Below the pieces are notes generated by a model. That model did not search any database, was not told where the DNA came from, and saw only the letters and a list, made by a program, of their open reading frames with translations. The position numbers and the translations under genes were made by a program. Positions 37,800 through 46,955 of a stretch of DNA of 64,000 nt are shown in pieces. This DNA comes from Hyphomicrobiales bacterium. GTDB taxonomy: Bacteria; Pseudomonadota; Alphaproteobacteria; Rhizobiales; Beijerinckiaceae. The DNA lies in assembly GCA_004144595.1 (NCBI GenBank), contig SEEM01000008.1, forward strand, positions 31,129-95,128. The letters are read 5' to 3'. Within the stretch, counting starts at the first letter, position 1, and each line of letters starts with the position of its first letter.

Positions 37800-38411
37800 T
37801 CAACCCGCCAGCACGACCCGCATCGCCTTGATGATGCCGTCCACGGCGACACTCGCAAGGATCAGCCCCATCACGCGGCTGATGACGCTGGCGCCGGCAT
37901 TGCCGATCACCGCGATGATGCGCGAGGCGCTGAACAGCAGCACGAGCATGACGGCGAAGATGATCGCGATCTGGCCGATGGTCTCGGCCTGCTCGGCGAT
38001 GCTGAACTTCGAATTATCGGTCACAGTCATCACCGTGAGCATCGCGCCGGGGCTGGCGATGCTGGGGATCGCCAGCGGGTAGACCGCTTTCTCGATATCG
38101 GAGGAGCGCAGCAGCTTCTGGTCCTCCTCCAGCTTCGATTCGCCGAAAATCATCGTCAACGCGAACAGGAACAGCACGATGTTCCCGGCGATCTGGAACG
38201 AGCTCAACTCGATATCCATCGCGCTCAGCAGCACCTGGCCGAGCAGGACGAAGAACAGCAGCACGAGAAACGCGACGAGCGAGCCATGCAGCGCGATGCG
38301 CCGCGCCGCCGCCGCGCTCAAGCCTGCCGTAACCGCTAGGAAGACCGGCAAGGTTCCGATCGGGTCGATCACGACCCAGAGCTTCACGAATTCCGTCAGC
38401 CAGCGATCCAT
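37800..38411 (-). CDS. MarC-family membrane protein
   Basis: 203 residues with six membrane helices: LTEFVKLWVVIDPIGTLPVF, the typical conserved start, ELSSFQIAGNIVLFLFALTM, and SRVMGLILASVAVDGIIKAM at the end. The SIASPGAMLTVMTVTDNSKF motif is conserved in MarC/UPF0056. The function is unknown and the name comes from an operon once linked to antibiotic resistance. ATG 38411 gives the family N-terminus; the longer frame up to 38501 is not needed. Confidence 0.88.
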   Translation of the reverse strand: MDRWLTEFVKLWVVIDPIGTLPVFLAVTAGLSAAAARRIALHGSLVAFLVLLFFVLLGQVLLSAMDIELSSFQIAGNIVLFLFALTMIFGESKLEEDQKLLRSSDIEKAVYPLAIPSIASPGAMLTVMTVTDNSKFSIAEQAETIGQIAIIFAVMLVLLFSASRIIAVIGNAGASVISRVMGLILASVAVDGIIKAMRVVLAG

Positions 38412-38581
38412 GGCAGTGCCCCCAGACCACGCCTGACATCGACATGGCTCCCGCCTGATAGACCGGGTTTCGATATCGCTTGGCAACCACCACCTATGCA
38501 TGGTCGCGCCGAACCGCCCGCCATGGACTATCGCCTGTCCGCACCTACATTGAAGCGACAGGCTTTTTTGGAGATCCGGCC

Positions 38582-39073
38582 ATGATCACCCGTCGTCAGT
38601 TACTGGCAACCGCGTTCGGGGCCACTGCGCTCGCTCTGGCGCCGGCTTTGACGAGCCCGGCTTTCGCACGCGCATCGGCTGGGAGCGCGATCCGCGTCGA
38701 AGCGCTGCCCTCGGTCATCGAGGCATGGGAGCCGCATCTGCCGATGGTGAGGGCGGAGCTCGCGCGGACGCTGGCCGAAATCCTCGGGCCTTCGCTGCCC
38801 AGCGGCGGCGCCAGGCTGGTTGTCACCATAGGGCGGATCACCCTGTCCAGCAGCACGCGCGGGACCGGGCTTGCCGGAGCCAACGAGGATTATCTCGAAA
38901 GCACGGCGACGCTCTACGACCGCAACGGCCGCGCGATCGCCAGCTATCCGATCCGCTCGACGGAATCCGCCTCCGGCGGCGGCCTGCTGCTCCAGCCCGC
39001 GGCCGACCAGTTCCGCCTGAGGGCGCTGGCGCGCAACAACGCCTGGTGGATCAAGCGCTATATCGGCGGCTGA
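38582..39073 (+). CDS. Tat-exported protein of unknown function
   Basis: About 163 residues. ITRRQLLATAFGATALALAP is a twin-arginine-type signal. The mature part is a compact domain with VRAELARTLAEILGPSLPSG, then GARLVVTIGRITLSSSTRGT and a hydrophobic core in ADQFRLRALARNNAWWIKRY. The second half resembles a small beta/alpha domain of unknown role. AGATCCGGCC precedes the ATG. The gene converges on the Lrp gene with a nine-base gap. Not recognised. Confidence 0.7.
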   Translation: MITRRQLLATAFGATALALAPALTSPAFARASAGSAIRVEALPSVIEAWEPHLPMVRAELARTLAEILGPSLPSGGARLVVTIGRITLSSSTRGTGLAGANEDYLESTATLYDRNGRAIASYPIRSTESASGGGLLLQPAADQFRLRALARNNAWWIKRYIGG

Positions 39074-39081
39074 CGCCTGTC

Positions 39082-39546
39082 TCAGCCGAAGGGAACGATC
39101 GGCTCGTCCTTGACCCGGTCGAGGGCGAGCGCGGTCCGGACATTGCGGACATTCGGCATAGCCGTCAGTTCCGAGACGAAATCCTGGAAGGCCTTCAGGT
39201 CCGGCGTGACGCATTTCAGCGAGAAGTCGATATCGCCCGAAAGCGTCCAGCATTCGCGCACGGTCGGCCAGGCACGCATCCGCTCCTGGAAGGCGACGAG
39301 ATCCGCCTCGGCCTGGCTCGCCAGATGGACGAAGGCGAAGCAGACGACCTCGAAGCCGAGCTTCCGCTCGTCGAGATCGGCATGATAACCGCGGATCAGC
39401 CCGGCCTCTTCCAGCGCGCGCACGCGCCGCAGGCAGGGCGGCGGCGAGATGCCGACGCGGCGGGCCAGCTCGACATTGGTCATGCGCCCATCGGCCTGCA
39501 GCTCGCGCAGGATGCGCAGGTCGATATCGTCGAGTTTTGGACGCAC
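39082..39546 (-). CDS. lrp: Lrp/AsnC-family regulator
   Basis: About 154 residues from GTG 39546. Helix-turn-helix: LDDIDLRILRELQADGRMTN and NVELARRVGISPPPCLRRVR with its recognition helix. The C-terminal RAM domain for amino-acid binding follows (GFEVVCFAFVHLASQAEADL, WTLSGDIDFSLKCVTPDLKA). Together with trxB and the LsrB-like gene further right, it matches the lrp-trxB-lsrB neighbourhood of rhizobia, with ELM1 in between and the Lrp gene inverted. It probably regulates the divergent ELM1 gene, 60 bases away, or amino-acid metabolism. Confidence 0.9.
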   Translation of the reverse strand: MRPKLDDIDLRILRELQADGRMTNVELARRVGISPPPCLRRVRALEEAGLIRGYHADLDERKLGFEVVCFAFVHLASQAEADLVAFQERMRAWPTVRECWTLSGDIDFSLKCVTPDLKAFQDFVSELTAMPNVRNVRTALALDRVKDEPIVPFG

Positions 39547-39606
39547 ACATATCCCCGGGTGAAGGTCGCGCTGGTGTAGACGGCGTGGCCGGGCGATACA
39601 AGGCGC

Positions 39607-40617
39607 ATGCCACGAGCGCAGACCGCCATGCACGACAATCCGGAACCGACCGTCTGGGTTCTGACCGACGGCAAGGCCGGCGACGAGCTGCAATGCCTGG
39701 GCGTCGCGGAACGGCTCGGTATCGTGCCCGAAATCCGTCGGGTAAAGCCCCGCCGGCCCTGGGCCTGGCTGATGCCGCGCGGGCCGATCGACCCACGCGA
39801 AGGGCCGGACCGACCGGACAGTCCGCTCAGGGCCCCCTTTCCCGATATCGCCATCGCCTCGGGCCGGCGCGCCGTCGCCTATCTGCGTGCCCTGAAGCAC
39901 GCCTCGAACGGCGCAACCTACACCGTCTTCCTCAAGGACCCGCGCACCGGCGCCGGCACGGCCGATCTGATCTGGGTCTCCGGCCACGATCGGCTGCGCG
40001 GCGACAATGTCCTGGTCACCACGACCTCACCGCACCGCCTGACGCCTGCGCGGCTTGCGGCGGCCCGTGCTGCGCCGTCGGCAGCCATCGCGGCGCTGCA
40101 TGCCCCGCGCGTCGCGGTGCTCGTCGGTGGCGACAGCCGGCACCACCGCTTCACGCCGGCCGATGCCGAGCGCCTCGCCGGAGAGCTGGACGCGCTCGCC
40201 AGATCGGGCGCGAGCCTGATGGGCTCGCCCTCGCGGCGCACCTCCCGCGCGCTGGCCGCCGCCATCGCTCCCGTCTTCGCCCGGCATGGCGGCTGGTGGT
40301 GGGACGGCATGGGCGAAAATCCCTATCTCGCCTTGCTGGCCAATGCCGACGCCGTCGTCGTCACCGCGGACTCCACCAACATGATCGGCGAGGCGGCGGC
40401 GACCGGCATGCCCGTGCTGGTCTTCGAGCCGACCGGCGGCCATCCAAAGATCGCGGCGCTGGTCGCGGCGCTGGAACGCGAGGGCGTTGTGCATCGCTTC
40501 TGTGGACGCCTTGAAGGCGAGGCTTACGAACCGATAGACTCAACGCCGCTCATAGCCGATGCGATACGGCAAGGCTGGCTGCGCCACCGGGCTGCCTTGG
40601 GGTTCACGCTCTCCTGA
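39607..40617 (+). CDS. ELM1-family (mitochondrial fission ELM1-like) protein
   Basis: 336 residues. The family pattern is VWVLTDGKAGDELQCLGVAE near the start, PDIAIASGRRAVAYLRALKH in the middle, and VLVGGDSRHHRFTPADAERL, WDGMGENPYLALLANADAVV and MIGEAAATGMPVLVFEPTGG near the end. The arrangement is that of a GT-B-like glycosyltransferase fold, related to plant ELM1. Its role in bacteria is not known, though an envelope sugar transfer is suspected. The ATG at 39607 is preceded by a modest ribosome site; 39628 is possible. It may be co-transcribed with trxB (87 bases apart). Confidence 0.85.
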   Translation: MPRAQTAMHDNPEPTVWVLTDGKAGDELQCLGVAERLGIVPEIRRVKPRRPWAWLMPRGPIDPREGPDRPDSPLRAPFPDIAIASGRRAVAYLRALKHASNGATYTVFLKDPRTGAGTADLIWVSGHDRLRGDNVLVTTTSPHRLTPARLAAARAAPSAAIAALHAPRVAVLVGGDSRHHRFTPADAERLAGELDALARSGASLMGSPSRRTSRALAAAIAPVFARHGGWWWDGMGENPYLALLANADAVVVTADSTNMIGEAAATGMPVLVFEPTGGHPKIAALVAALEREGVVHRFCGRLEGEAYEPIDSTPLIADAIRQGWLRHRAALGFTLS

Positions 40618-41670
<1,053 letters not shown>

Positions 41671-41679
41671 AGGGTTCGG

Positions 41680-41710
41680 CGCAACCCATCACTGACTCTG
41701 ATGGGTTGCG
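41680..41710. terminator. 12-bp hairpin between trxB and the lysR gene
   Basis: CGCAACCCATCA (41680-41691), 7-base loop, TGATGGGTTGCG (41699-41710), perfectly paired. No T-run follows, so it may be an attenuator or mRNA-stabilising end rather than a full terminator. Confidence 0.5.
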
Positions 41711-41784
41711 TCACCAGATTCACGACGAATAACAGGTGCTGTCTGCCACACAGACATTGACGCACCACGCCTTTGTCCTCCATC

Positions 41785-41799
41785 ATGCAAAAAACGCAT
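41785..41799. promoter_or_regulatory. Candidate LsrB/VtlR box at the lysR promoter
   Basis: ATGC-AAAAAAC-GCAT, a 15-bp dyad with a T-N11-A core, 17 bases before the GTG start. It overlaps the region where a -10 element would be expected after TTGACG (41757-41762). The position suits autorepression. Related dyads occur at 42888 and 42950. Confidence 0.55.
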
Positions 41800-41815
41800 A
41801 GCGGGGGAGAGCGCG

Positions 41816-42706
41816 GTGGATTGGGACCGCATTAGAATCTTTTATACGGTCGCGGAGTCAGGCAGCTTTACGAAAGCTGGCGATGTTCTCGGCTTGAGTC
41901 AATCGGCCGTCAGCCGCCAGATCGGGGCGCTCGAGCGTGAATTGCGCGCGCCCCTGTTCCATCGGCATACGCGTGGCCTCATTCTCACCGAGCAGGGCGA
42001 GTTGCTGTGGCGCGCCGCTCGCGAGATGACGCAGAGGCTGGAGCGCACGCGCTCACAGCTCTCCGAGACACGCGAGCACCCGTCGGGCGAGCTCAAGGTC
42101 ACGGCAACGCGCGGGCTTGGCGGGCATTGGCTGACGCCGCGGCTCTCCGAGTTCATGGATCTTTACCCGGACATCCGGGTCGAACTCATCCTCACCGATG
42201 AGGAACTCGACCTGTCGATGCGCGAGGCCGATATCGCCATCCGTCTGCGCCAGCCGCAGCAGCCGGACCTGATCCAGCGCAAGCTCTTCACCGTGCACTT
42301 CCACGTCTACGCCTCGCCGGCCTATGTGAAGCGCTTCGGCGAGCCCAAGAGCTACGAAGATCTCGACAACCACCGCATCCTGTCCTTCGGCGGCACCTCG
42401 CCGTCCTACCTGACGGCGGTGCACTGGTTGGGTACGATGGGACGCGACCAGCGCAACCCGCGGCCGATCCATCTCACGGTCAACAACATCACCGCGATGA
42501 AGCGGGCGGTGGATTCGGGTGCAGGCATCGCCGTGCTGCCGGATTACCTGATCGAGACTGGCTCCCCGCTCGTGCAGCTGATGCGCGAGACCGAGATGCC
42601 GCAGCTGGAAAGCTATCTGGTCTACCCCGAGGAAATGAAGTCGGTCGCCCGCGTTCAGGTCTTCCGCGACTTCCTCATCCAGAAGGCCCAGCGCTGGACT
42701 TATTGA
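41816..42706 (+). CDS. lsrB: LysR-family regulator, LsrB/VtlR-like
   Basis: 296 residues, GTG start. N-terminal helix-turn-helix: RIRIFYTVAESGSFTKAGDV, then LGLSQSAVSRQIGALEREL and LFHRHTRGLILTEQGELLWR. The effector domain runs from GELKVTATRGLGGHWLTPRL to AGIAVLPDYLIETGSPLVQL and ends YPEEMKSVARVQVFRDFLIQ. Adjacency to trxB and the Lrp gene matches lsrB of Sinorhizobium and vtlR of Brucella, regulators of redox response, envelope and AbcR sRNA expression. The symbol rests on synteny and overall pattern, so an ortholog check is advisable. A dyad box lies at its own promoter and two more lie before a small-RNA candidate downstream. Confidence 0.85.
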   Translation: MDWDRIRIFYTVAESGSFTKAGDVLGLSQSAVSRQIGALERELRAPLFHRHTRGLILTEQGELLWRAAREMTQRLERTRSQLSETREHPSGELKVTATRGLGGHWLTPRLSEFMDLYPDIRVELILTDEELDLSMREADIAIRLRQPQQPDLIQRKLFTVHFHVYASPAYVKRFGEPKSYEDLDNHRILSFGGTSPSYLTAVHWLGTMGRDQRNPRPIHLTVNNITAMKRAVDSGAGIAVLPDYLIETGSPLVQLMRETEMPQLESYLVYPEEMKSVARVQVFRDFLIQKAQRWTY

Positions 42707-42725
42707 GCCGGCAGACCCCAATGAT

Positions 42726-42753
42726 GGAATCGGGCGCCGCGAGGCGCCCTTTT
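42726..42753 (+). terminator. lsrB terminator
   Basis: GGGCGCC (42732-42738), GCGA loop, GGCGCCC (42743-42749), TTTT. Outer GAATC/GATTC arms may extend it. It follows the stop by about 20 bases. Confidence 0.85.
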
Positions 42754-42887
42754 CGATTCTGGCTGTTTTGTGGCCGGCCCCGCATCTCGCATCTCCAAAA
42801 AAACGAACGGTTCGCCTGAAAACTGTTCAGGTGCCGACCAAAGGGCGATTTCCGCAGGCCATGGAACGTCCATGCGTGGCACTCATC

Positions 42888-42902
42888 CTGCAATGAATGC
42901 AT
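42888..42902. promoter_or_regulatory. Second dyad of the LsrB-box type
   Basis: CTGCAATGAATGCAT agrees with the box at 42950 in 12 of 15 positions. It is 62 bases upstream of that box and before the sRNA candidate. Confidence 0.4.
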
Positions 42903-42949
42903 ATTTCTCAATCATTTAGGCTCAAATTCACGTCATATGCCCTTGGTTC

Positions 42950-42964
42950 ATGCAATCAACGCAT
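42950..42964. promoter_or_regulatory. Candidate LsrB box upstream of the sRNA
   Basis: ATGC-AATCAAC-GCAT agrees in 13 of 15 positions with the box at the lysR promoter (41785), and similar GCGG follows both. Its centre (42957) is about 65 bases before the predicted sRNA start (about 43022), the usual LysR activation site. Hexamers TTGCAA (42987) and GATAGT (43010) with 17-base spacing form the likely promoter. Confidence 0.55.
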
Positions 42965-43021
42965 GGCGGACCCAAGATATGTTGCATTGCAAAACGGCAG
43001 GTCATGCCCGATAGTGAACTC

Positions 43022-43162
43022 ACGGTTGTTCGAAACGGGCTCCGCAATCTCCTCCCGGCGTTGAGTTCGTTTCAGCCGTTCCCCTCTGAGATATTTGGCG
43101 GTTTCGCCAGATGTTTCAAACTTTCAAAGCCGGCTCCCCTCGGGGATGCCGGCTCTTTTTTT
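43022..43162 (+). ncRNA. Candidate small RNA, AbcR-like (approximate 5' end)
   Basis: The 543-base gap 42707-43249 has no plausible gene on either strand, yet it has promoter-like hexamers and a strong terminator. From about 43022 the sequence carries a GAAACG...CGTTTC stem (43032-43037 with 43068-43073). Its loop exposes CTCCTCCC, an anti-Shine-Dalgarno-like run, then CCCCTCTGAG, a small GGCGGTTTCGCC hairpin and a terminator. The terminator is AGCCGGC/GCCGGCT with inner TCCCC/GGGGA, ending TTTTTTT at 43162. AbcR sRNAs of rhizobia have C-rich unpaired loops like this and are controlled by VtlR/LsrB regulators. The identity is an inference, as no covariance search was run. Confidence 0.6.
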
Positions 43163-43197
43163 GCCCGGTCCCGCCCCTGCCGCCGGTCGCGAACAAA

Positions 43198-43225
43198 AAA
43201 GGCGCCGCCCGGAGGCGACGCCTTT
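43198..43225 (-). terminator. Terminator of the FMN reductase gene
   Basis: On the minus strand AAAGGCG-TCGCC pairs with GGCGGCGCCTTT, followed by TTTTTTG. It lies 25 bases after the stop of the reductase gene. Confidence 0.85.
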
Positions 43226-43249
43226 CGCATATCGAGCGGGCAGCTTCGG

Positions 43250-43801
43250 TCAGGCGGCGAGCTTGCCGGCGATCTTCGCGAAACTGTCGATGAAGCCCTG
43301 CAGGAAGCCGCGCGTCGCCTCGTTGGTGACGTTGCCCTGGGCGTCGACCAGGTCGTCCTTGAAGGTCACGAAGATCTGACCGCCGACGACGACGCCGGCG
43401 AGATTGGTCAGGATCATACGCAACTCGTTCTGAGCGACAGCCGTGCCGACGGCGCCACCGCTGGTACCGGTCACGGCCACCGTCTTGCCGGCCCAGGAAC
43501 TCTTGCCATAGGGGCGCGAGGCCCAGTCGATCGCGTTCTTGAGCACGGCCGGGATCGAGCGGTTGTGCTCGGGCGTGACGATCAGGATGGCATCGGCCGC
43601 CTCTATCTCGCGCTTCAGGCGCAGCGTCGACTCGGGCCGGTTCGGCTCCAGGTCCTGGTTGAACATCGGCAGGTCGTCGATTTGGACGAAGGCGGCGTCG
43701 AAGGCACCCTCACCCAGCTTCGCCAGCGCCTGGGCCAGCTTGCGGTTGATCGAGTCGCGGCGGTTGCTGCCCACGATGACGGCGAGCTTCAGTTTGGCCA
43801 T
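43250..43801 (-). CDS. NADPH-dependent FMN reductase family protein
   Basis: About 183 residues with a flavodoxin-like fold. LAVIVGSNRRDSINRKLAQA is the FMN phosphate loop, VTPEHNRSIPAVLKNAIDWA the characteristic mid-chain motif, and TGTSGGAVGTAVAQNELRMI follows. The family reduces FMN, quinones or azo and chromate compounds with NADPH. The ATG at 43801 fits the family start; an ATG farther up (43846) is possible. The gene is convergent to the sRNA candidate with a terminator between. Confidence 0.9.
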   Translation of the reverse strand: MAKLKLAVIVGSNRRDSINRKLAQALAKLGEGAFDAAFVQIDDLPMFNQDLEPNRPESTLRLKREIEAADAILIVTPEHNRSIPAVLKNAIDWASRPYGKSSWAGKTVAVTGTSGGAVGTAVAQNELRMILTNLAGVVVGGQIFVTFKDDLVDAQGNVTNEATRGFLQGFIDSFAKIAGKLAA

Positions 43802-43923
43802 GGTATTCCCCAGTGAGGGTGGAAAGGCCGGAACAGTAGAGGCCACGCCCCCGGCTGCGCAAGCAGCGGCGCTGCAAGACGGATATTGCGCGATTTCAAG
43901 CTGCGAGGCTGGTGAGCAGCCGC

Positions 43924-44499
43924 TCAGTGTCGCCCCGGCCGCGCCGCCAGCGGCAGGGCGTCGAACAGGCTCGGCTCGGCGCTGGTGCGCGCCTTCTCGA
44001 TGGTCAGGATCCTGAGCTTGATCTCGACGCCGCCCTCGGCCGAGAAGCCGCCGGTCTTGCCGCCCGCCGCCAGGATGCGGTGGCAGGGCACGATGATCGG
44101 CCAGGGATTCTGGCCGAGCGCGACGCCCACGGCCCGCGCCGCGCCGGGATCACCGATGCGCTGCGCCACCTGGCCATAGGTCAAGGTCTCGCCGTGGGGG
44201 ATGGCGAGCGCGACCTCATAGACCTTGCGGTTGAACTCCGAAACATTCTCCAGCGCCACCGGCAGATGCGACAGGTCGCGCTTCTCGCCGTCGAACAGCG
44301 CGCGGATGCCGGCCACCGCCTCCGCCACGAAACCCTCGGCGGAAAGCTCATCGGCTTCCGGAAAGCGCCGCTCCAGCCGCTTGCGGGCGGCGTCCTCGTC
44401 GCGCTCGGGGAGTTGCGCGCCGATGAAGCGCTCGCCCTCCCAAACCACGGCGCAGGGGCCGATCGTGGTTTCGAAGAGATGGAAATGCTGGTCGGCCAT
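43924..44499 (-). CDS. ogt: Methylated-DNA-[protein]-cysteine S-methyltransferase
   Basis: About 191 residues. The active site is IIVPCHRILAAGGKTGGFSA with the acceptor Cys. The helix-turn-helix before it is ALAIPHGETLTYGQVAQRIG and VGVALGQNPWP. The N-terminal domain (HFHLFETTIGPCAVVWEGER) is of Ogt type. It removes methyl groups from O6-methylguanine and is used once per molecule. The ATG at 44499 is used; an upstream ATG at 44532 would add eleven residues. It stands alone between the reductase and msrP. Confidence 0.93.
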   Translation of the reverse strand: MADQHFHLFETTIGPCAVVWEGERFIGAQLPERDEDAARKRLERRFPEADELSAEGFVAEAVAGIRALFDGEKRDLSHLPVALENVSEFNRKVYEVALAIPHGETLTYGQVAQRIGDPGAARAVGVALGQNPWPIIVPCHRILAAGGKTGGFSAEGGVEIKLRILTIEKARTSAEPSLFDALPLAARPGRH

Positions 44500-44607
44500 G
44501 TGCAACCCATGTCGTTCCGGCGGGGATGACATCAGGTCTATCACGGCTGTGGCGCGAGACGGCACCCGAAACCTGCCGAGTGCCCGCCTCACATCAACCG
44601 CCCGCCC

Positions 44608-45564
44608 TCACATGAAGAGCTTCTCGCCCTCCAGCCCCTTGTAGAGCCCGGCGACCTGCTCGCCATAGCCGTTATAGATCTGCGTCGGGCGCCGATCGCG
44701 CGAGCCCAAAATCTGCTCGCTCGCCTGGCTCCAGCGCGGATGGGGCACGGCCGGGTTCACATTGGCCCAGAAGCCATATTCCGCGGCCTGCAAGCCCTCC
44801 CAGAAGGTCTTCGGACGCTCGGCGACGAAGCTGATCTTGCGGATCGATTTCACCGACTTGAAGCCGTATTTCCACGGAGTGATCAGGCGGATCGGCGCAC
44901 CGTGCTGCGTCGGCAGCGGCTTGCCGTAGATACCGGTGACCAGCAACGGCAATTCGTTCGTCGCCTCTGCGATGGTCAGCCCTTCCGTATAGGGCCAAGG
45001 ATACCAGCGCTGATTCTGCCCCGGCGCGACACGCGGATTCATGAAGGTTTCGAAGCGGATGTACTTCGCGCCCGAGAGCGGCTTGGCCAGCGCCACGAAC
45101 GAGGCCAGCGGAATGCCGGTCCACGGCACCGCCATCGCCCACGCCTCGACGCAGCGGAAGCGATAGAGCCGCTCCTCGATCGGCAGCTTGCGGATGAGAT
45201 CGTCGAAACCGATCTCGAAAGGCTTCTCGACGAGGCCGTCGACCTGGATGCTCCAGGGTCGCGTAGCCAGGCGCTTGGAGGCATCGACGATGTCCTTGGA
45301 CATGCCGAACTCGTAGAAATTGTTGTAGTTTGCGGCCTCGTCTTCGGCGGTCTGCGGCACGCCGAGAACATAGGCGCTGTTGCGCTTGGCCGGGTAGAGA
45401 TCAACAGTCGGATCGGCCGATTGGGCCGTCGCGACACCTGGCAGGGCAGTTCCCGCGATCAGCCCGGCGCCGGCAGCCATCAACTGGCGTCGATTGAGGA
45501 ACGCGCTCTCGGGCGTGGCCTGGCTTTCCGGCATTTCCCAGCCGGCAATACGCTTGATCAGCAT
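44608..45564 (-). CDS. msrP: Protein-methionine-sulfoxide reductase catalytic subunit MsrP (YedY-type molybdoenzyme)
   Basis: About 318 residues. A twin-arginine signal lies near residues 24-45 (FLNRRQLMAAGAGLIAGTAL). The sulfite-oxidase-fold domain has YRFRCVEAWAMAVPWTGIPL with the molybdopterin-coordinating Cys, and LPLLVTGIYGKPLPTQHGAP, LITPWKYGFKSVKSIRKISF. It repairs oxidised methionines in periplasmic proteins. The heme-membrane partner MsrQ is normally next to it, but I see no such gene in the window. ATG 45564 has GGAG ten bases upstream; an earlier ATG at 45573 has no proper spacing. Confidence 0.93.
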   Translation of the reverse strand: MLIKRIAGWEMPESQATPESAFLNRRQLMAAGAGLIAGTALPGVATAQSADPTVDLYPAKRNSAYVLGVPQTAEDEAANYNNFYEFGMSKDIVDASKRLATRPWSIQVDGLVEKPFEIGFDDLIRKLPIEERLYRFRCVEAWAMAVPWTGIPLASFVALAKPLSGAKYIRFETFMNPRVAPGQNQRWYPWPYTEGLTIAEATNELPLLVTGIYGKPLPTQHGAPIRLITPWKYGFKSVKSIRKISFVAERPKTFWEGLQAAEYGFWANVNPAVPHPRWSQASEQILGSRDRRPTQIYNGYGEQVAGLYKGLEGEKLFM

Positions 45565-45650
45565 GACGGACATACTCCGTTTTCGTCGGGCCCGTTAGGC
45601 CACGAAAGCGAGGTCACGGCAATTCACGAGGGGGAGAGGAACTGCCGCGT

Positions 45651-45733
45651 CGTCATGCCTGGGCTTGACCCGGGCATCTCTTCGGGAGTCTGGCTGGTTT
45701 CCGAGATGGCCGGGTCAAGCCCGGCCATGACGG
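45651..45733. repeat. Palindromic repeat related to family B
   Basis: CGTCATGCCTGGGCTTGACC starts it and its inverted GGTCAAGCCCGGCCATGACG ends it. It lies between msrP and leuB. Confidence 0.75.
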
Positions 45734-45740
45734 TCGACGC

Positions 45741-46850
45741 TCAGCCGCGCGCTTCCAACGCCCCAATGATCGCCTGGCCCATCTCGCTGGTCGAGACGGC
45801 GTTGGCGCCCGGTGCCGCGATATCCTTGGTTCGGGTGCCGGAGCCCAGCACGTCGGCGATCGCGCCTTCGAGACGGTCCGCCGCTTCGCCCGCACCGAAC
45901 GAGTAGCGCAGCGCCATCGCAAACGAGCCGATCATCGCGATCGGGTTGGCGAGGCCTTTGCCGGCGATGTCAGGCGCCGAGCCGTGGACGGGTTCGTAGA
46001 GCGCCTTGCGCTTGCCGGTAGCCGGGTCCTCGGCGCCGAGCGAAGCCGAGGGCAGCATGCCGAGCGAGCCGGTCAGCATCGCCGCAACGTCCGACAGGAT
46101 GTCGCCGAACAGGTTGTCGCAGACGATGACGTCATATTGCTTGGGCCAGCGCACGAGCTGCATGGCGCAGTTGTCGGCCAGCACGTGCTCCAGCTCGACA
46201 TCCCCGTATTCGGCCGCATGGAGCGCGGTGACCGTCTGCTTCCACAGCACGCCGGTCTTCATGACGTTGTGCTTCTCGGCCGAGGAGACCTTGTTGCGGC
46301 GCGTGCGCGCCAGCTCGAAGGCCACGCGGCAGATCCGGTCGATTTCGGGCGTGGTGTAGAGCTGCGTGTCGACGCCGCGCTTCGAACCATCCTCCAGCGT
46401 GACGATCTCCTTCGGCTCGCCGAAATAGACGCCGCCGGTGAGTTCGCGCACGATCAGGATGTCGAGGCCTTCGACGACCTCCGGCTTGAGCGAGGAGGCC
46501 GAGGCCAGCGCCGGATAGCAGATCGCGGGGCGCAGGTTGGCGAACAGGCCGAGATCCTTGCGCAACCGCAGCAGACCGGCTTCCGGGCGGTGCTGATAGG
46601 GAACGTCCGCCCATTTCGGACCGCCGACCGCGCCGAACAGCACGGCGTCGGCGTCCTGCGCGAGCTTCATGTCGCCTTCGGAGATCGCGGCCTTGTGCGC
46701 GTCATAGGCCGCGCCGCCGACCAGCCCCTTCTCGATCTCGAAGGAGCCGAGGCCCTGCTTGCCGAACCAGGAGACGATCTGCTCGACCTGGCCCATCACC
46801 TCGGGGCCGATGCCGTCGCCAGGGAGCAGCAGGAGCTTGTGGGTCGCCAT
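45741..46850 (-). CDS. leuB: 3-isopropylmalate dehydrogenase
   Basis: 369 residues. [20 protein letters not shown] at the start, [20 protein letters not shown] in the middle, and [20 protein letters not shown] with the metal-binding aspartates. [20 protein letters not shown] and [20 protein letters not shown] close the protein. It oxidatively decarboxylates 3-isopropylmalate in leucine synthesis with NAD. No other leu genes are in the window. The next gene on the same strand is of the RidA family, 105 bases upstream. Confidence 0.97.
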   Translation of the reverse strand: MATHKLLLLPGDGIGPEVMGQVEQIVSWFGKQGLGSFEIEKGLVGGAAYDAHKAAISEGDMKLAQDADAVLFGAVGGPKWADVPYQHRPEAGLLRLRKDLGLFANLRPAICYPALASASSLKPEVVEGLDILIVRELTGGVYFGEPKEIVTLEDGSKRGVDTQLYTTPEIDRICRVAFELARTRRNKVSSAEKHNVMKTGVLWKQTVTALHAAEYGDVELEHVLADNCAMQLVRWPKQYDVIVCDNLFGDILSDVAAMLTGSLGMLPSASLGAEDPATGKRKALYEPVHGSAPDIAGKGLANPIAMIGSFAMALRYSFGAGEAADRLEGAIADVLGSGTRTKDIAAPGANAVSTSEMGQAIIGALEARG

Positions 46851-46955
46851 GGATCGCCTCGCCTTCGCTTGTTTGCGTTGGCGGGTGATTACGGGCGCGA
46901 GGCGACGCGCGCAAGCGCCGCGATGCAGCCCTGCCCTGTGCGACGCATGGCTGCG

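Noticed and set aside
41680..41710. Hairpin as a full intrinsic terminator of trxB
   Set aside because: Stem is perfect but no T-run follows, so it is kept as a hairpin of uncertain use.
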